Source: Isoetes taiwanensis
Lineage: Eukaryota; Streptophyta; Lycopodiopsida; Isoetales; Isoetaceae
DNA: 64,000 nucleotides
NCBI GenBank assembly: GCA_021234155.1
Contig: JAJEKV010000028.1
Coordinates: 4,364,567 to 4,428,566 of the forward strand
Direction of reading: 5' to 3'
Part shown: piece after piece, positions 44,571 to 55,375 of the stretch
How positions within the stretch are numbered: position 1 is the first letter of the stretch
Layout: each line of letters begins with the position of its first letter
The notes under the pieces: generated by a model
Seen by the model: only the letters and a program-made list of their open reading frames with translations
Told to the model about the DNA's origin: nothing
Database searches by the model: none
Program-made: the position numbers and the translations under genes

Positions 44571-45220
44571 TAATAGCGTATTCACTCCAATGTGTGGATC
44601 ATCTCTCGAACTGATTGCACATATAATTTTGCAATTACTTTTTCTCTCGCGAGTTCTGTACGAATCTCATTTAGCTTTGTCTGCGTTAGGTGCATGATGG
44701 GAGTGAACAAGCCTCGATCAAATTAAATCAATGCGTCACGCATTAAGATGATATCCTTGTCAATTTGTTTGATCATTGCTATTAGATTATCGACATCCTT
44801 GTCTGTGGAACCTGGAGGGTCTTTGCGACTACTTCCTCTTGAGTTAGTGGCTTGGGTTCAGCAACTTCCTGGAACAGAGGTAAATGGGAATATTTCTAAT
44901 TAAGTAGAAGTATTTAATGGTTTGAGTGTTTGAATACATTTATCTCGTTAACCTTTTACCTCTGCTGACTGTATTACTCTTATACTTGGGCCCTGAGGCA
45001 CATACTTCGGTAAGAAAGAAAAAGTTTAGGAATTAATGTTATTTCAAGGGTATGAAGAATACAAACCCCTATGACGGACCAATGTAACCTCTTGTTTGAA
45101 GGCATAGTTGAGGACATAGCTCCTGATGATTATGTGATGTTAACAGTAAGCTTGAAGACGCTTGGACTAACTTGTGAGTTAATGATGATCCTGGCGCTTT
45201 TGTTGTTGTGAGCTTCAGGC
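44571..45220 (-). pseudogene. Inverted copy of the unknown exon (unit 2)
   Basis: Duplicate of 35340-35985, reverse complement of the 40-kb copy with similar divergence. Confidence 0.5.
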
Positions 45221-46205
45221 GAGTTCACATAAAATAAAAGCAGTGTAGGAAGTTAGCCCGGCCATGTCATCACTTGAAAGCGGTGGTATTATTTGGTTCT
45301 TTGGATCGTTTTAGGGTTGGGAGTTTAACTATTGACTATTATAATAGTAATAACTATTGACTATTTTATATAACCTTATTAATAACAAGGTTCCAACTTT
45401 AGTCCAAGAGCACTACGCCAACTTGCTTCTTATATGACTATTTAAGTTTCTCGCTATCACTTTGCTTATGGTTAATCCCCTTTTTGGGACGAACTCTTTT
45501 GCAAACTTCTGCCCTGTCCCCAACATTTCCAAAGACTAAATAATTATCTACAAGAAACTTATCGCGGACGTTTACGTTTCCCCTTATTTCTTCTTGAAAA
45601 TGACATGGTCATAAAGCTTGGTCAAAAACATAGAATTATGTTGCATGGTTGCCCTAGGTTGTTCGTTGCCCAACATCTTGGGTTACCTAGGTGCACAAAG
45701 CATAATGCCTAACGTGTTGCCATAGGGGTACATGAAATAATGTCTAATAGGTATAGGCATCGACATTTTCTAAATGAGTAATTTAGCTTGTAATGGTTCA
45801 ATATCATGGAGTAAAAACATGAGCATCCGATAAGCGGGTTGTTCAGCAACACCCATACCCATTTAGGGAGTCAAACCTGTTGGAACTTGATGTCTGTTGT
45901 CGATTTGGCAGACCGACTTGAATGCCATCTCGTCACTGCCACATAGCTTTGAAAATCTCATTGCAATCATAATGTGCTTACAAAACAGGAGATCCAAACG
46001 TCATTAGTAATTGCCCATTTGACGGAATCATCCAAACTTGGATGGACCTTTTGTGGTTTTGAGAAAATCTAGAGTTGCAGAGTCCCAATGTTGGGTGTAC
46101 CTTGGCGAATAAGGGCAGAACAGAGTAAGGTACTTCAATAGATCATAAGGTCCTAACAAAGCCGAAAACACGAAGAGAATCCAATTCAATGTAGGGTTTG
46201 CAACT

Positions 46206-46487
46206 ATGGAAAGGAAATGGCTGCTTCCTTTTCTTGCAAGCTCGGTTATTTCCGTGGTCCTGTTTGTAGTTACAACTCTCAGTCTAGGGGCGTCATCATA
46301 CAGGGCAAGGTCTTCGGTTCTGCAATTGTTTCTCAACGGTGCAGGGGATTTGGCAGATATGTATGTGGAATCTAAACTACTCCGGTTGCCCCCTTCTGGG
46401 GTTGCAGCACCTCTTAGGTTAGCCTATTTGTTTCCAAGATCCAGCTGCAGATTTAGATGCTTATGCGTTTCTTTTGCAATGCTGTAG
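46206..46487 (+). pseudogene. Signal-anchor N-terminus fragment, possibly GT14-like (unit 2)
   Basis: Reads MERKWLLPFLASSVISVVLF then VVTTLSLGASSYRARSSVLQ, a type II signal anchor, followed by APLRLAYLFPRSS. The arrangement (MERKW...anchor...PRLAYLISGS) resembles the N-terminus of plant GT14 glycosyltransferases of the Golgi, but the catalytic part is not present and the match is short. It may be another type II Golgi enzyme. Confidence 0.35.
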
Positions 46488-47423
46488 AATCTAGAATTTT
46501 GTTCAACAATCAAGCGACAGGGACCTGAAGCCGTATTCTAGCAGTTTAAGAGGACTAAAAGCATGGCAGAAAGAGCTCCAGAATGTTCGATTTCAATCTG
46601 ACAGCTAAATTTCATGTTGTACTTTCCAAGCTGCCTCAGGCGGCTCTTTGGCATAGCCGCAGAGCTCTTGGTTCCCCATTACACTCTAAACAAAAAACAG
46701 GACCTTATTGCATATATGCGTTCGATTCGGCCTTTTATGATTCTAAAGGTTCCTTTGATTTTCAGTTCTTATGGCAGATAATAGTGCTCCAGTTTAGACC
46801 GTGCATACCTGATCGACCGGTTTGGCAAACAGAGAAAACGAACTAGAGAAGCGAACACGCATATGGGATGGCAGCAAGTGCAGGTAATTCTTCTGCCATG
46901 TTTGATTCTCAAGGCTGATTTTTTTTTCTAAATTGTGCTTGACCCAAAGGAGGCCTGGAGGACCGATTTACCTGAATTCGAGCTCTGCAAACTGGATTGG
47001 GCCCAATCCGTAACTTGAAGCTTTCTCATTCATGGCCCTCTGTGACAAATTTGCAAACTGCACTAAATCATTTTCGGCATTGACTTCCTATTCAATAAAT
47101 GTAAATTTAATTGCACTGACATATAGCATGGGCAGACCGTATATCCATTCCAAGGCTGCAAAATCTTTACCTCATCATGACGACCTTGATTTTCCGGACT
47201 ATATCAGTTTGGCAGTTTGGCTGTGGCACGTGGCGGGCTGAAGGTTTTTCTTTTTGTTGGAATTAGAAAATGCAATGGACACATACGTGTCAGGCCCAGG
47301 GCTGTGCTCAGCCCAGAAAAAATACTTCCTATTTTTTAAGAACAGAAATGTTACTGCTTTATATATGGTATGAAAGAGCGTCGCCAAGTAAACACATCAC
47401 TTGATGTACTATTCGTTTGCGTT

Positions 47424-47555
47424 TTAGTCTTCTTCAACGTCTTGGTCATCTAAGTTTCTTTTTCTCGGACGCCCCCTTTTTCTCGGTTCCTCACTCAGCA
47501 TTTCGCTGCTAATGTTACTACAATCCGTCGCTATGCTTGACACTCTATTCCAGAA
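47424..47555 (-). pseudogene. AT-hook C-terminal fragment (unit 2)
   Basis: Same fragment as 38194-38325; one base differs in an Arg codon (TCG/TAG on the plus strand) without changing the residue. Confidence 0.5.
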
Positions 47556-47820
47556 TGGGATCAATTTAAGTATATATATCATCTTATACTTCTACGGAGA
47601 ACAAAAAACTCTAAACTATACATCAAAATAGGCAATTTACCCTTACAGACATGCACAAAGCAAAGAAAATCAAATCCTTACTTGGGATCGCTCCTTCCTT
47701 TTCCAATTATCCCTTTGTCCTCCCTCGATAGAACAACTGTGGGACACAATATCACAAAGAAGTCAGAAAATCCGGAGAGGAAGAGGCAGTGATAGAAGCA
47801 TAGCCAGTTATCAACCAGTA

Positions 47821-48003
47821 ATGGCAGCCATTGTTTCAATACCAAGGAAATTGTGTGGTCTAATAGACCTAAATTTTCTGAATGTATCAGATAACTACCT
47901 GGCTGGGGAAATTCCCACAAACGGCATATGCGAGAATTTCACTCCAGACACTGTATTTTCCCAGCCAGCAATATTTGGCACCACTGTAAAGGGCTCGTTC
48001 TAG
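47821..48003 (+). pseudogene. LRR C-terminal fragment
   Basis: An open frame contains IPRKLCGLIDLNFLNVSDN and YLAGEIPTNGICENFTPDT. This matches the last LRR and the region before the membrane anchor in receptor-like proteins (LNVSNNNLSGEIPxxGxFxTF). It starts just outside the duplication, on the opposite strand to the LRR fragments inside it. Membrane and kinase parts are missing. Confidence 0.55.
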
Positions 48004-48009
48004 ATTTTA

Positions 48010-50100
48010 AATATTGGATAACACAAGAGGATAGATGCATGCTGACCTGTTGAAAAGAACTAAGTGTAGATAAATTGTGTCAAATTTCAGTGCGTTTCAA
48101 GTTCAGGTGCAAGTCCATTTACGTTCTGTTTGGATAAAGGATCCTTTGTTATTGAGATAGGAATAAATGCAATCATATTTTGGCACAGCCACAATTCTTC
48201 GCATCACAGTTGGATGTACAGAAAAATATCATATCATCATAATATAAGCAATTCATTCCTGTATTGAAAAGAACAGCAAAATTTCTCTCTGTCTATGCTC
48301 TTACCTAAACCGCTTCTTCCTTTTCCACCCGTTCAAGCTCGACTTCGTTCATTGTCTTCACCTCCCTTCCATTCCCAGCTATTTTGATGCTATCTATAGC
48401 AGGCAGAAATACACCACATTAAAAAACAGAAAAAGAAAGAACAACAAAATCTCACCTCGTTTGTATCTTTACCTAAAATCCCTTCTTCCCCTTCCACTTA
48501 TCTCATATTGACCTAACGCCACCCCTGGCAGAGAAAAACAAACATGAGTCATCCCTATTTTTCTTCGTCTCTCTCACAAAAATCCGGTCTTACCTGGAAT
48601 CGCACGCTACTCTAGCTCTCTATATGGATTCCGGCCAGCACCTACTCAGAATCGCTGCACCAAACGACTCCCTTACCTAGCTCCGCTCGCTTCTGCCCTA
48701 TTCTGTCCTACACCCCCGTTCACGTTTCTGTCCATTCAGCACTCCCATCCACTTGGATTTTTTTCATGCGTCCACCTCATGTTTTTCTGAGCCACGTCAC
48801 AGGCTCCACATGCATTTATCTCCTCAAGCCACGTCACCTTTTCCCACTATATTTTTACATGTAGGAGAGTCGTCTTTATATCGTTTGTTCAAATAATTTC
48901 GCAAAGTTTTGGTGAACATTGGTGATTATGATCATCACCACTTTAGATCTGATGAAGAAAAGAAAAATGTGAACATTGTGTAACCACTATGAAATATTTA
49001 AGAAAATTGCAATAGTGTCATGCTCATGCACTTGGTGGAATAACAAATAAATAAAAATGCATCTTCTTCACGGCTCCTAGTCTTATGTTACATTATATCT
49101 TATCCACCAATCCTATATTTGAGCATATGGAATTGGAAGGCTGAAGTAACAGCATTTTCAACTCGAGCAATTAGACAAGGCATTGAATGCAAGCAAAACA
49201 AATAAGCAGCATGAGCATCACGAAAAAGCTTGTTTCAGTAACTGGATTCCAAGCCCGACCAATCTTGAGCTCACCATTCTGTCTCAAATTAAGATAAGCG
49301 CACTTCAAACTATGTCCAGTTACAGGGCAGGGAGTTTTTATTATGTAGTACCTTCCAATTTAAGGTGAATTGAACATGTAGCAGAAGGAAAAAAGGTATA
49401 GAAAGAAAAAGGGAAGATGTTAACTCTATCTTCTAGGATGCTAAAGTTGTCTGCTATATGTTAAGAACATGGAATGAGTTGCTAATAATTATTTCCATGC
49501 TGTGTCGTATTCCATGGTTTGGCATTGGCAACTTCTCATCCCCAACTTTTTGTTCCTTGAGACTTCTGGTCATTCTGCAGATCAGAGTATACCTTTCAAA
49601 TTCATTGGAAATGCAGCAAGAGAGCACATTATGCTCACGCATATGCTAAAACAGCAGCATGCATAGTTTCTTGAACGTGCTCCTGTCAACAGGCTTCTAT
49701 TTGCTTTTGAAGTGAAGTGCAGAGTCAGGTTTTTCAAGGACCAATGTTTTCGCATGATAGTGAGGCATAGTGTTGTAGTTTAGCCCATGTTTTTATAACC
49801 TATCCTTTATCATCAGTCTATCAGACGAAGAAATGCACACCCAGGCTGTTTACACAGTAAGCAAGAAATGGTGCACAGACTATGCTATATGCAATGGTAA
49901 TATCGAAGTGATGTGATTTCTGGTTTTGGTATGGTATGCATTACTGGTGCCTTTTACAAGACCATTAGAAACGATTGGGAAGATCATCTTGCTCTCTAGA
50001 ATATAATTTTAATAGTATGTTTTGATCACAACCTTATTATATGGAAGTATATGGACTATGCCATTCAATTAAACAATTAACATGTTTAGGTAGTACTTAC
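48010..50100. other. Unassigned stretch left of the Helitron genes
   Basis: No gene was recognised. A pyrimidine-rich patch with repeated CTTACCTAAAnnCnCTTCTTCC blocks lies at about 48300-48500. No Helitron 3' hairpin was seen here, so the 3' end of the Rep-helicase element is not immediately next to its gene. Confidence 0.4.
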
Positions 50101-50109
50101 TTGTAGAGG

Positions 50110-50706
50110 CTACGCAATCTCGTCTTGGAGCGCCTCCTTGTACACAGTGTTGATGGTGAAGGTTTGTTCATTTCCAGTTAGATTGCCTTGCTTGCTTGTG
50201 TTTTGAATATACATTTTGATGCCATTCTCTGATGTGCATCTGGATAGTGCGACATATAACTGGTCATGTGAAAAGACTGGCACGCGCAAGTAGATCCCAA
50301 CGTGATCTAATGATTGCCCCTGCGATTTTGAAATTGTCATTGAAAATGCAACTCTGGCAGGAAATTGTCGTCGTGTGTACAGGATATGCGTGTCTGATGG
50401 TGTCAAGTTTATCCTTGGCAAGAAGATTTGTTTGCCCTTGTGGTTTCCTGTAATTATGTGTGCGTGTATCGATCGTGATAGAATATTGTCAATTTGCAAT
50501 CTTGTTCCATTGCATAGCCCATCTTTTGGGCACATGTTACGTAGCAGCATAATGATTGCTCCTTTTTTTATGTTTAGTTCATGAGGAGGCATTCCAGACT
50601 CTGTCAATTTGTGTAGACACTCAATTGGAAAATCCCTTAAGTCATCATGATCATCGTCTAACGCTTGAAATAGAGCCAGATCCAATCCCACGAATCTCTT
50701 ACACAC
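50110..50706 (-). pseudogene. Helitron helicase C-terminal part
   Basis: Open frame: PIECLHKLTESGMPPHELNI, KKGAIIMLLRNMCPKDGLCN, GTRLQIDNIL, PARVAFSMTISKSQGQSLDH and FSHDQLYVALSRCTSENGIK. These are the last helicase motifs (TINKSQGQT, LYVALSR). It ends in a normal place. The upstream connection to VINRIEGEKA is broken by the insert at about 50710-51000. Confidence 0.9.
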
Positions 50707-50797
50707 ACAAGTTGAGGCCTAGATGGTCTTCATCTATCCCAAATGGAACTCAACGGAAAAGAGGTCGGAAAGGTAAGGTTATCGATCTGGTCGAGGC

Positions 50798-50938
50798 TGA
50801 TAACTAAAATTGTGTGGCCGAGGCTGTACGTCCGAGGTCAGATATTTGCACATAAGGCTCGCTAGGGCAGACCGAGGCCTTACGTGCCAAATATCTAGCT
50901 GAGGACGTACAACCGAGGCCATGCATTTTTGGTTATCA
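50798..50938. mobile_element. Foldback element inside the helicase gene
   Basis: TGATAACTAAAATTGTG at the left and its counterpart ATGCATTTTTGGTTATCA at the right begin arms of about 60 bp (with mismatches) around a short loop (TCGCTAGGGCAG). It interrupts the helicase between VINRIEGEKA and the C-terminal block. Exact borders and target duplication are not resolved; the inserted segment may extend from about 50710 to 51000. Confidence 0.6.
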
Positions 50939-51059
50939 ACTAAGGCAAAGATCAATAACCACCTTATCAGGCTTATATAGATGGGATAGTACTGATAACT
51001 AGTTATCAGTACTCCACCAGTCAGTGCTTATGCATGTAGCCTTTTCGCCTTCTATGCGG

Positions 51060-51575
51060 TTGATAACGTTATCATTGATTTTCAAGGTGTCATCATTTTT
51101 GGGGCAAAGTATTGCCTTCTTGTGCACTTTTGGCAATTCTTCCTATGATAGGTGAGTACCATATATCTCATCAACTATGTCGGTTTGAGCAATGCAAGCT
51201 GGTCGATTATGTACTATATCATCTCCGAGATTGTCATTGTTCATTGTCTCACCGTTGCCTAAACGCAAAAGGTAAAATTGCCCAATCTCTTTCAGCTGGT
51301 GACACACGCATGTTTTGAATGAGTTTGTGGAACGTAAACTTTGCCCACAATGGATTTTTCTTTACGGACTTTGAAATTATTTGTGCTTTGCTTGCTCTCT
51401 TGACAACAGGTAATAACTGTCTAAAATCACTTGCAGCAACGACTATAATGCCACCAAATGGCTCATTATTTTGCCTTACCTCCTTTTGAAGTTTGTCAAC
51501 TGCTGTAAAAGCATACATGTGGATCATTCCTATTTCATCTCATATTAGAACTTTTGCTTCTCGCATTTGCTTCTC
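51060..51575 (-). pseudogene. Helitron helicase, Walker B and middle motifs
   Basis: The minus strand reads VLIWDEIGMIHMYAFTAVDK (Walker B DE), then GIIVVAASDFRQLLPVV, where the usual GGDFRQ is altered to ASDFRQ. LIQNMRVSP, DIVDEIYG, LPKVHKKAILCPKNDDTLKI and VINRIEGEKA follow. A stop interrupts after FRQR (51249), and the next part is cut by an insertion near 51000. Confidence 0.85.
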
Positions 51576-52521
51576 GACTACCTGGTCGTAAATTTGATGT
51601 TGAATCTGGATCCAAATTAAGAGGCAACTTGAAAGTCGAATGTACTGTTCGTGCACCCTTTAGCAAAAGGCTCGCTATGCATGTCCAAGCTACTGTGACA
51701 ACAGGTAGGTTCTTGGACCGAAGTATGCTTATGAGTGTGTTTAGAAGAAACGTCTTTCCTGTACCACTCGGGCCGTCAATGCTATGGTATTTGTTGTTGG
51801 TGGTAGGATTTCGCAGAAGCGCTATGATTGTGTTTGTGATTTGGTATTGTTCACTATTTAGCTTTTCATAATTGCTTAACGCTTCATATTGCTCTTGCTC
51901 AATATCAAAATCTATTGTCTTGTCAAAAAATTGTAAATTAGGGTCAGCAATGGGTAGGCCAATGGCTTGAGAAGATATGTTGTTTGCCTCTAAGATCTCA
52001 TTGATATCAATGAGTGCTGCATTTTTTGCTAAGGTTTTTTGCATGTATCTTATATAATCTTCACACATATCTTGTTTGAATTTATTCCATAGTGAAAGTG
52101 GATCATACGGTTCATTGAATACACATATGAATGCAAACATTTTTCGTAGTTGTGACGACATTTCGTAGTTAGCTGCCTCTTGAAGTATGAATTCCCATTC
52201 ACGATTATCAATGACCAAACCGGATTCTTTTGCAGCATCGTTGAACGTTATGCAATGTTTTCCATTGGCATGTACTAAGTCATCATAGCTTGTCGCCCCT
52301 TTTGCATGCAGTAATAACAATCGTAGATAGAATCTTTCTCCCTCTTGGGGCCTCACATTATACATGCGTGTGATAATCTTAGACTTATTTTTTCGAGCTA
52401 TCCACTTTTTGCTATTTTCAGTTCCTTCCTTATCATATTTGTAGTGGTATGGAATCTCTGAATATGTGTATGATCTTGCTTTTTCATTTGTAGCATTCAA
52501 ATTGAACCAAGCAGTTAGCAT
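51535..52521 (-). pseudogene. Helitron helicase, Walker A half
   Basis: A 328-codon open frame starts MLTAWFNLNATNEKARSYTY and includes YNVRPQEGERFYLRLLLLHA, the Walker A loop DGPSGTGKTFLLN and ARTVHSTFKLPL. These are the PIF1/RecD-like helicase motifs of plant Helitrons. The frame is lost near 51590, just before Walker B. Confidence 0.9.
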
Positions 52522-52559
52522 TGTGCCATCTCTTGTTGCTCTTTCTATAGCTTCTTCTT

Positions 52560-54058
52560 CTTATCCAGCAACGTATTGCAAAAGTTGTTGAAATGGCAAG
52601 TGTACTGGAAGACGAATGATTGTGTGTGAGTTTGCATGCATCTCACATTTATTTAGCCTCCACATTCCTTCAGGTGCAGATATGTACCTACTATCTGAGT
52701 ACGTTTGGATCTCATCCCAATTTAATGACCTGTCATCAATGGGGCTAAGCCCTTACACTTGCACAATCATATCCCTTGTGGATGTACTTGTATATATATT
52801 TTATCCCACTAATTCCTTGACAGTTCTCAACATTGATGTGAGCTGCATACTTTGCAAGAAGATAGGGATTATAAGGCGCTACTCAACTGTTGTCGACGCT
52901 AATGTTTGGATGCTTTGGATGATTGTAACTCTTACCTGTGTATTTCCTCATGTATTGTGGGTAGCCATTTTCATTGAGGCATGTTGCATCACAGAATTCT
53001 TTTGGAAAGCATTTTCTACAGTTTGGTTCTGAATCCGATAACACTTGCATACATGGCATGCTTGGACGGTCAGGCCCACATGGTCCATGGATCATGTGAT
53101 TCATTACAAGGTCATGCAAGTAAGGGTTGGTTGTAGGGTCTGGTATCTCTGCACTAATTATTTTGTCTATCTGTTCAATTGTATCAATTTTCTCCTCTAG
53201 TATGACCAGCATATGGCAATGTGGCAATCTCCTTTTTTGAAACTCTATAGTGTATGTCCATGCCTTAGCTCTACCAAACACATGTCTTTTAGTTACATCC
53301 TTTAGAAACTCTCTTAGCTTCAAATGAAAGACCCTAGCCACAAGATCTGGTCTATCACTTGCTGTTTGATGAGCATATAAGTTCTCTTGGATTTCAATCC
53401 ATCTCGGATTGCATGTGAAAGTGATAAATAAATCTGGTTTACCATGGCATGTAACTAATGACATTGCATCTTGGTAGTTTTGTTGCAATGCACGTATAGA
53501 TCCTTGAAAACTTGAAGGCAATATCACCATCTTGCCAGAGGGCAAACCTCGCTCAATAGATCTTTGACTTATGTATTCTATTAGACCTTGATATAATTCA
53601 ACTCTTAAAGCCTTCTGGTTATTCTTAATCCATTTTAGATTGTTTCCCTCTACTTTTGCATATGCATCGACGATGTATTGTTGTGTCAATTTACCAGCAC
53701 ATAAAAGGGGATTGAATTGTATTGCATTGGTGTTCTGATTGATTCGAATTGCTAGTCTATATGCATAAAATTCCAACAATGTGATTCTTGATCTTTTACT
53801 CGTTGGATTACCCCTCTCAAGCAATGGACTCCAACCTTGTTCCCCAAGGGGAAGCAACAATGGATAAGTCATTGGGTCACAATTGGGGTTAGTGACATCT
53901 ATATGTTGCAAGTTACCAGATCTGCCATGTATGCATATATTTCTGTCAGTTGGAGGCTCCCCATTTGGGTCTGTGAATATGAGTGCGACTTCATTGCTAC
54001 ATGCAATGTTATATCTCCGAATATCTTGTGTCCTATCTGTGTGAATAAACATTCTCAC
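52560..54058 (-). pseudogene. Helitron Rep (HUH nuclease) region
   Basis: The open part contains YPLLLPLGEQGW, LPSSFQGSIRALQQNYQDAM, FITFTCNPRW and the HUH-type metal site RRLPHCHMLVIL. After a stop at 52883 the frame goes on WVAPYNPYLLAKYAAHINVE-like, then GIKYIYKYIHKGYDC, which carries the two-Tyr YxxxY motif of Rep, and WDEIQTYSDSRYISAPEGMW. Rep nicks and rejoins DNA during rolling-circle transposition. Catalytic residues look intact, but stops near 52883 and 52760 break it. Confidence 0.9.
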
Positions 54059-54079
54059 GTCAGCTTGGCGATTAGCTTA

Positions 54080-54750
54080 TTTAGCTTGTCGATACATCTC
54101 ACCCATCATCTTGTATGCTTGTGCATACGGATTGACTTGTCTTATGATTCTATCTAGTTCAGACATTAATTCGAAGTCATATTCTGCATTTTGGAGGTTT
54201 TCTTGTCTATCTTGCATTGCAGAGTCAGAGTCCATGATGTATAACTGACCATATGTTGAAGAATTTCCTTCACTTGGAGCAATTGGACCTACTCTGTGGT
54301 AGATTTGTCCATGAATTTTAAAGCAATATGGTCCTTGCCCATGAAATTGCTCAATATTTGCACCAAGTGATGCAAATGATTTCTTATGTTCTTGTGGAAC
54401 TCCTTACTTTTGTTGTGTTGCCATGTGAGCAGTTCTTTAATCAATGAGGGAATTTCCATAAGTTCGGGCAATTGGATTTTACCATTTGAACAACAATGAA
54501 CTTTTTCGTCCATTGCAACAAATCCTAATGATCCACAAAAATTACACGATAATTGCAATGGACCACAATAATGTGGCTCTGTTGGCATCAAATCTATTCC
54601 AAGTGCATGAGCCCTTGTAGTCTGCAATACATTATACCGTCTTCGATTTTCCCTCATTTGCAAGGGATGCGATTCTGCATACCGCCTTTGGTATTCCCTT
54701 CCTGATTGTTCTTCTCTGCATTGTCTTATGTAGTTTCTCTGTTGTAGCAA
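54080..54750 (-). pseudogene. Helitron Rep-Hel N-terminal zinc-knuckle region
   Basis: LQLSCNFCGSLGFVAMDEKV then HCCSNGKIQLPEL match the family's CxxCGA...CCxxGK(V/I)xLPxL block. After a frameshift near 54400 the reading continues SFASLGANIEQFHGQGPYCF, KIHGQIYHRVGPIAPSEG and YGQLYIMDSDSAMQDR, all typical. A stop (TAA near 54077) separates it from the Rep segment. Confidence 0.85.
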
Positions 54751-54989
54751 CCTAGCTTCATGTTGTTCAGCGTCCTCATTTTGTATGCGGATCCTTTTGA
54801 CACTCCCTATGCCGAACTAATTTTCAATAGTTCAATTCAAGGTTGTGACATAGCATTGTTACTTTACTTTTCGACATCAATATGTTATACTACGAAATTT
54901 CCTTTTCGATAAGTAAGTGTTAACGTTGTTTAAGTTGCGAAAACTATTTCATTTGTTGATCTTCATGGACTTGTGTGTGATATTTGTGT

Positions 54990-55090
54990 TTGTCATATGC
55001 AATTGCTATTTGCTACATTTTTTGGTTGCCCCTAGGGGGACAAACCTTCATTTATATGGGTATGTGGGCATATCCATGTATATCAAGATA
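54990..55090 (+). repeat. Dispersed repeat, copy A
   Basis: TTTTTTGGTTGCCCCTAGG through TCCATGTATATC matches 60995-61100 with scattered changes. It lies between the Helitron N-terminus and the DCAF12-like gene. The family is not identified. Confidence 0.5.
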
Positions 55091-55375
55091 TGCCTAGCAT
55101 ATCTTTGGTGATCTCACTCAAAACTGGTGGCGCGCACAGAACTCTCGGTCATCCGCCCCCATTCCTTGTAGGGTATGGCTATGGCATTTCGACCCTTCTT
55201 CTTCTTCCAAGCATTTTCCTCTGGCTAGCATGGCAGTTATGTTCTTTTCGATTTTGCTCCATTCATCTTCATTTGCTGTTTGATACAGCTTAGACTTTAA
55301 TACGATCTATGATTTTGTATGCAAAACCAGAAAGCCTTGCTGGTTTTAGCTTTCTGACGATTGATAAATGATGCA

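Larger units (their letters stand above)
38504..47733. repeat. Tandem duplication unit 2 (9230 bp)
   Basis: Direct repeat of 29281-38503. It restarts in the middle of tnp2 (CAACGGGCTGC) directly after the unit-1 end and finishes at GATAGAACAAC, where unique sequence TGTGGGACACAAT begins. It contains the same features as unit 1 in the same order. Confidence 0.95.
50110..54750 (-). mobile_element. Decayed Helitron Rep-helicase locus
   Basis: Transcribed leftwards, the segments read in order: N-terminal zinc-knuckle region (54750-54150), Rep/Helitron_like_N (54058-52883, continuing to about 52520), PIF1-type helicase with Walker A (52521-51535), Walker B and following motifs (51560-51249) and helicase C-terminus (50706-50110). 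All main domains are present. At least two frameshifts, three stops and an insertion in the helicase disable it. The matching 3' termini on the same strand are those at 41160, 38944, 31920 and 29721; none closer was found. The 5' TC end could not be placed. Confidence 0.9.
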
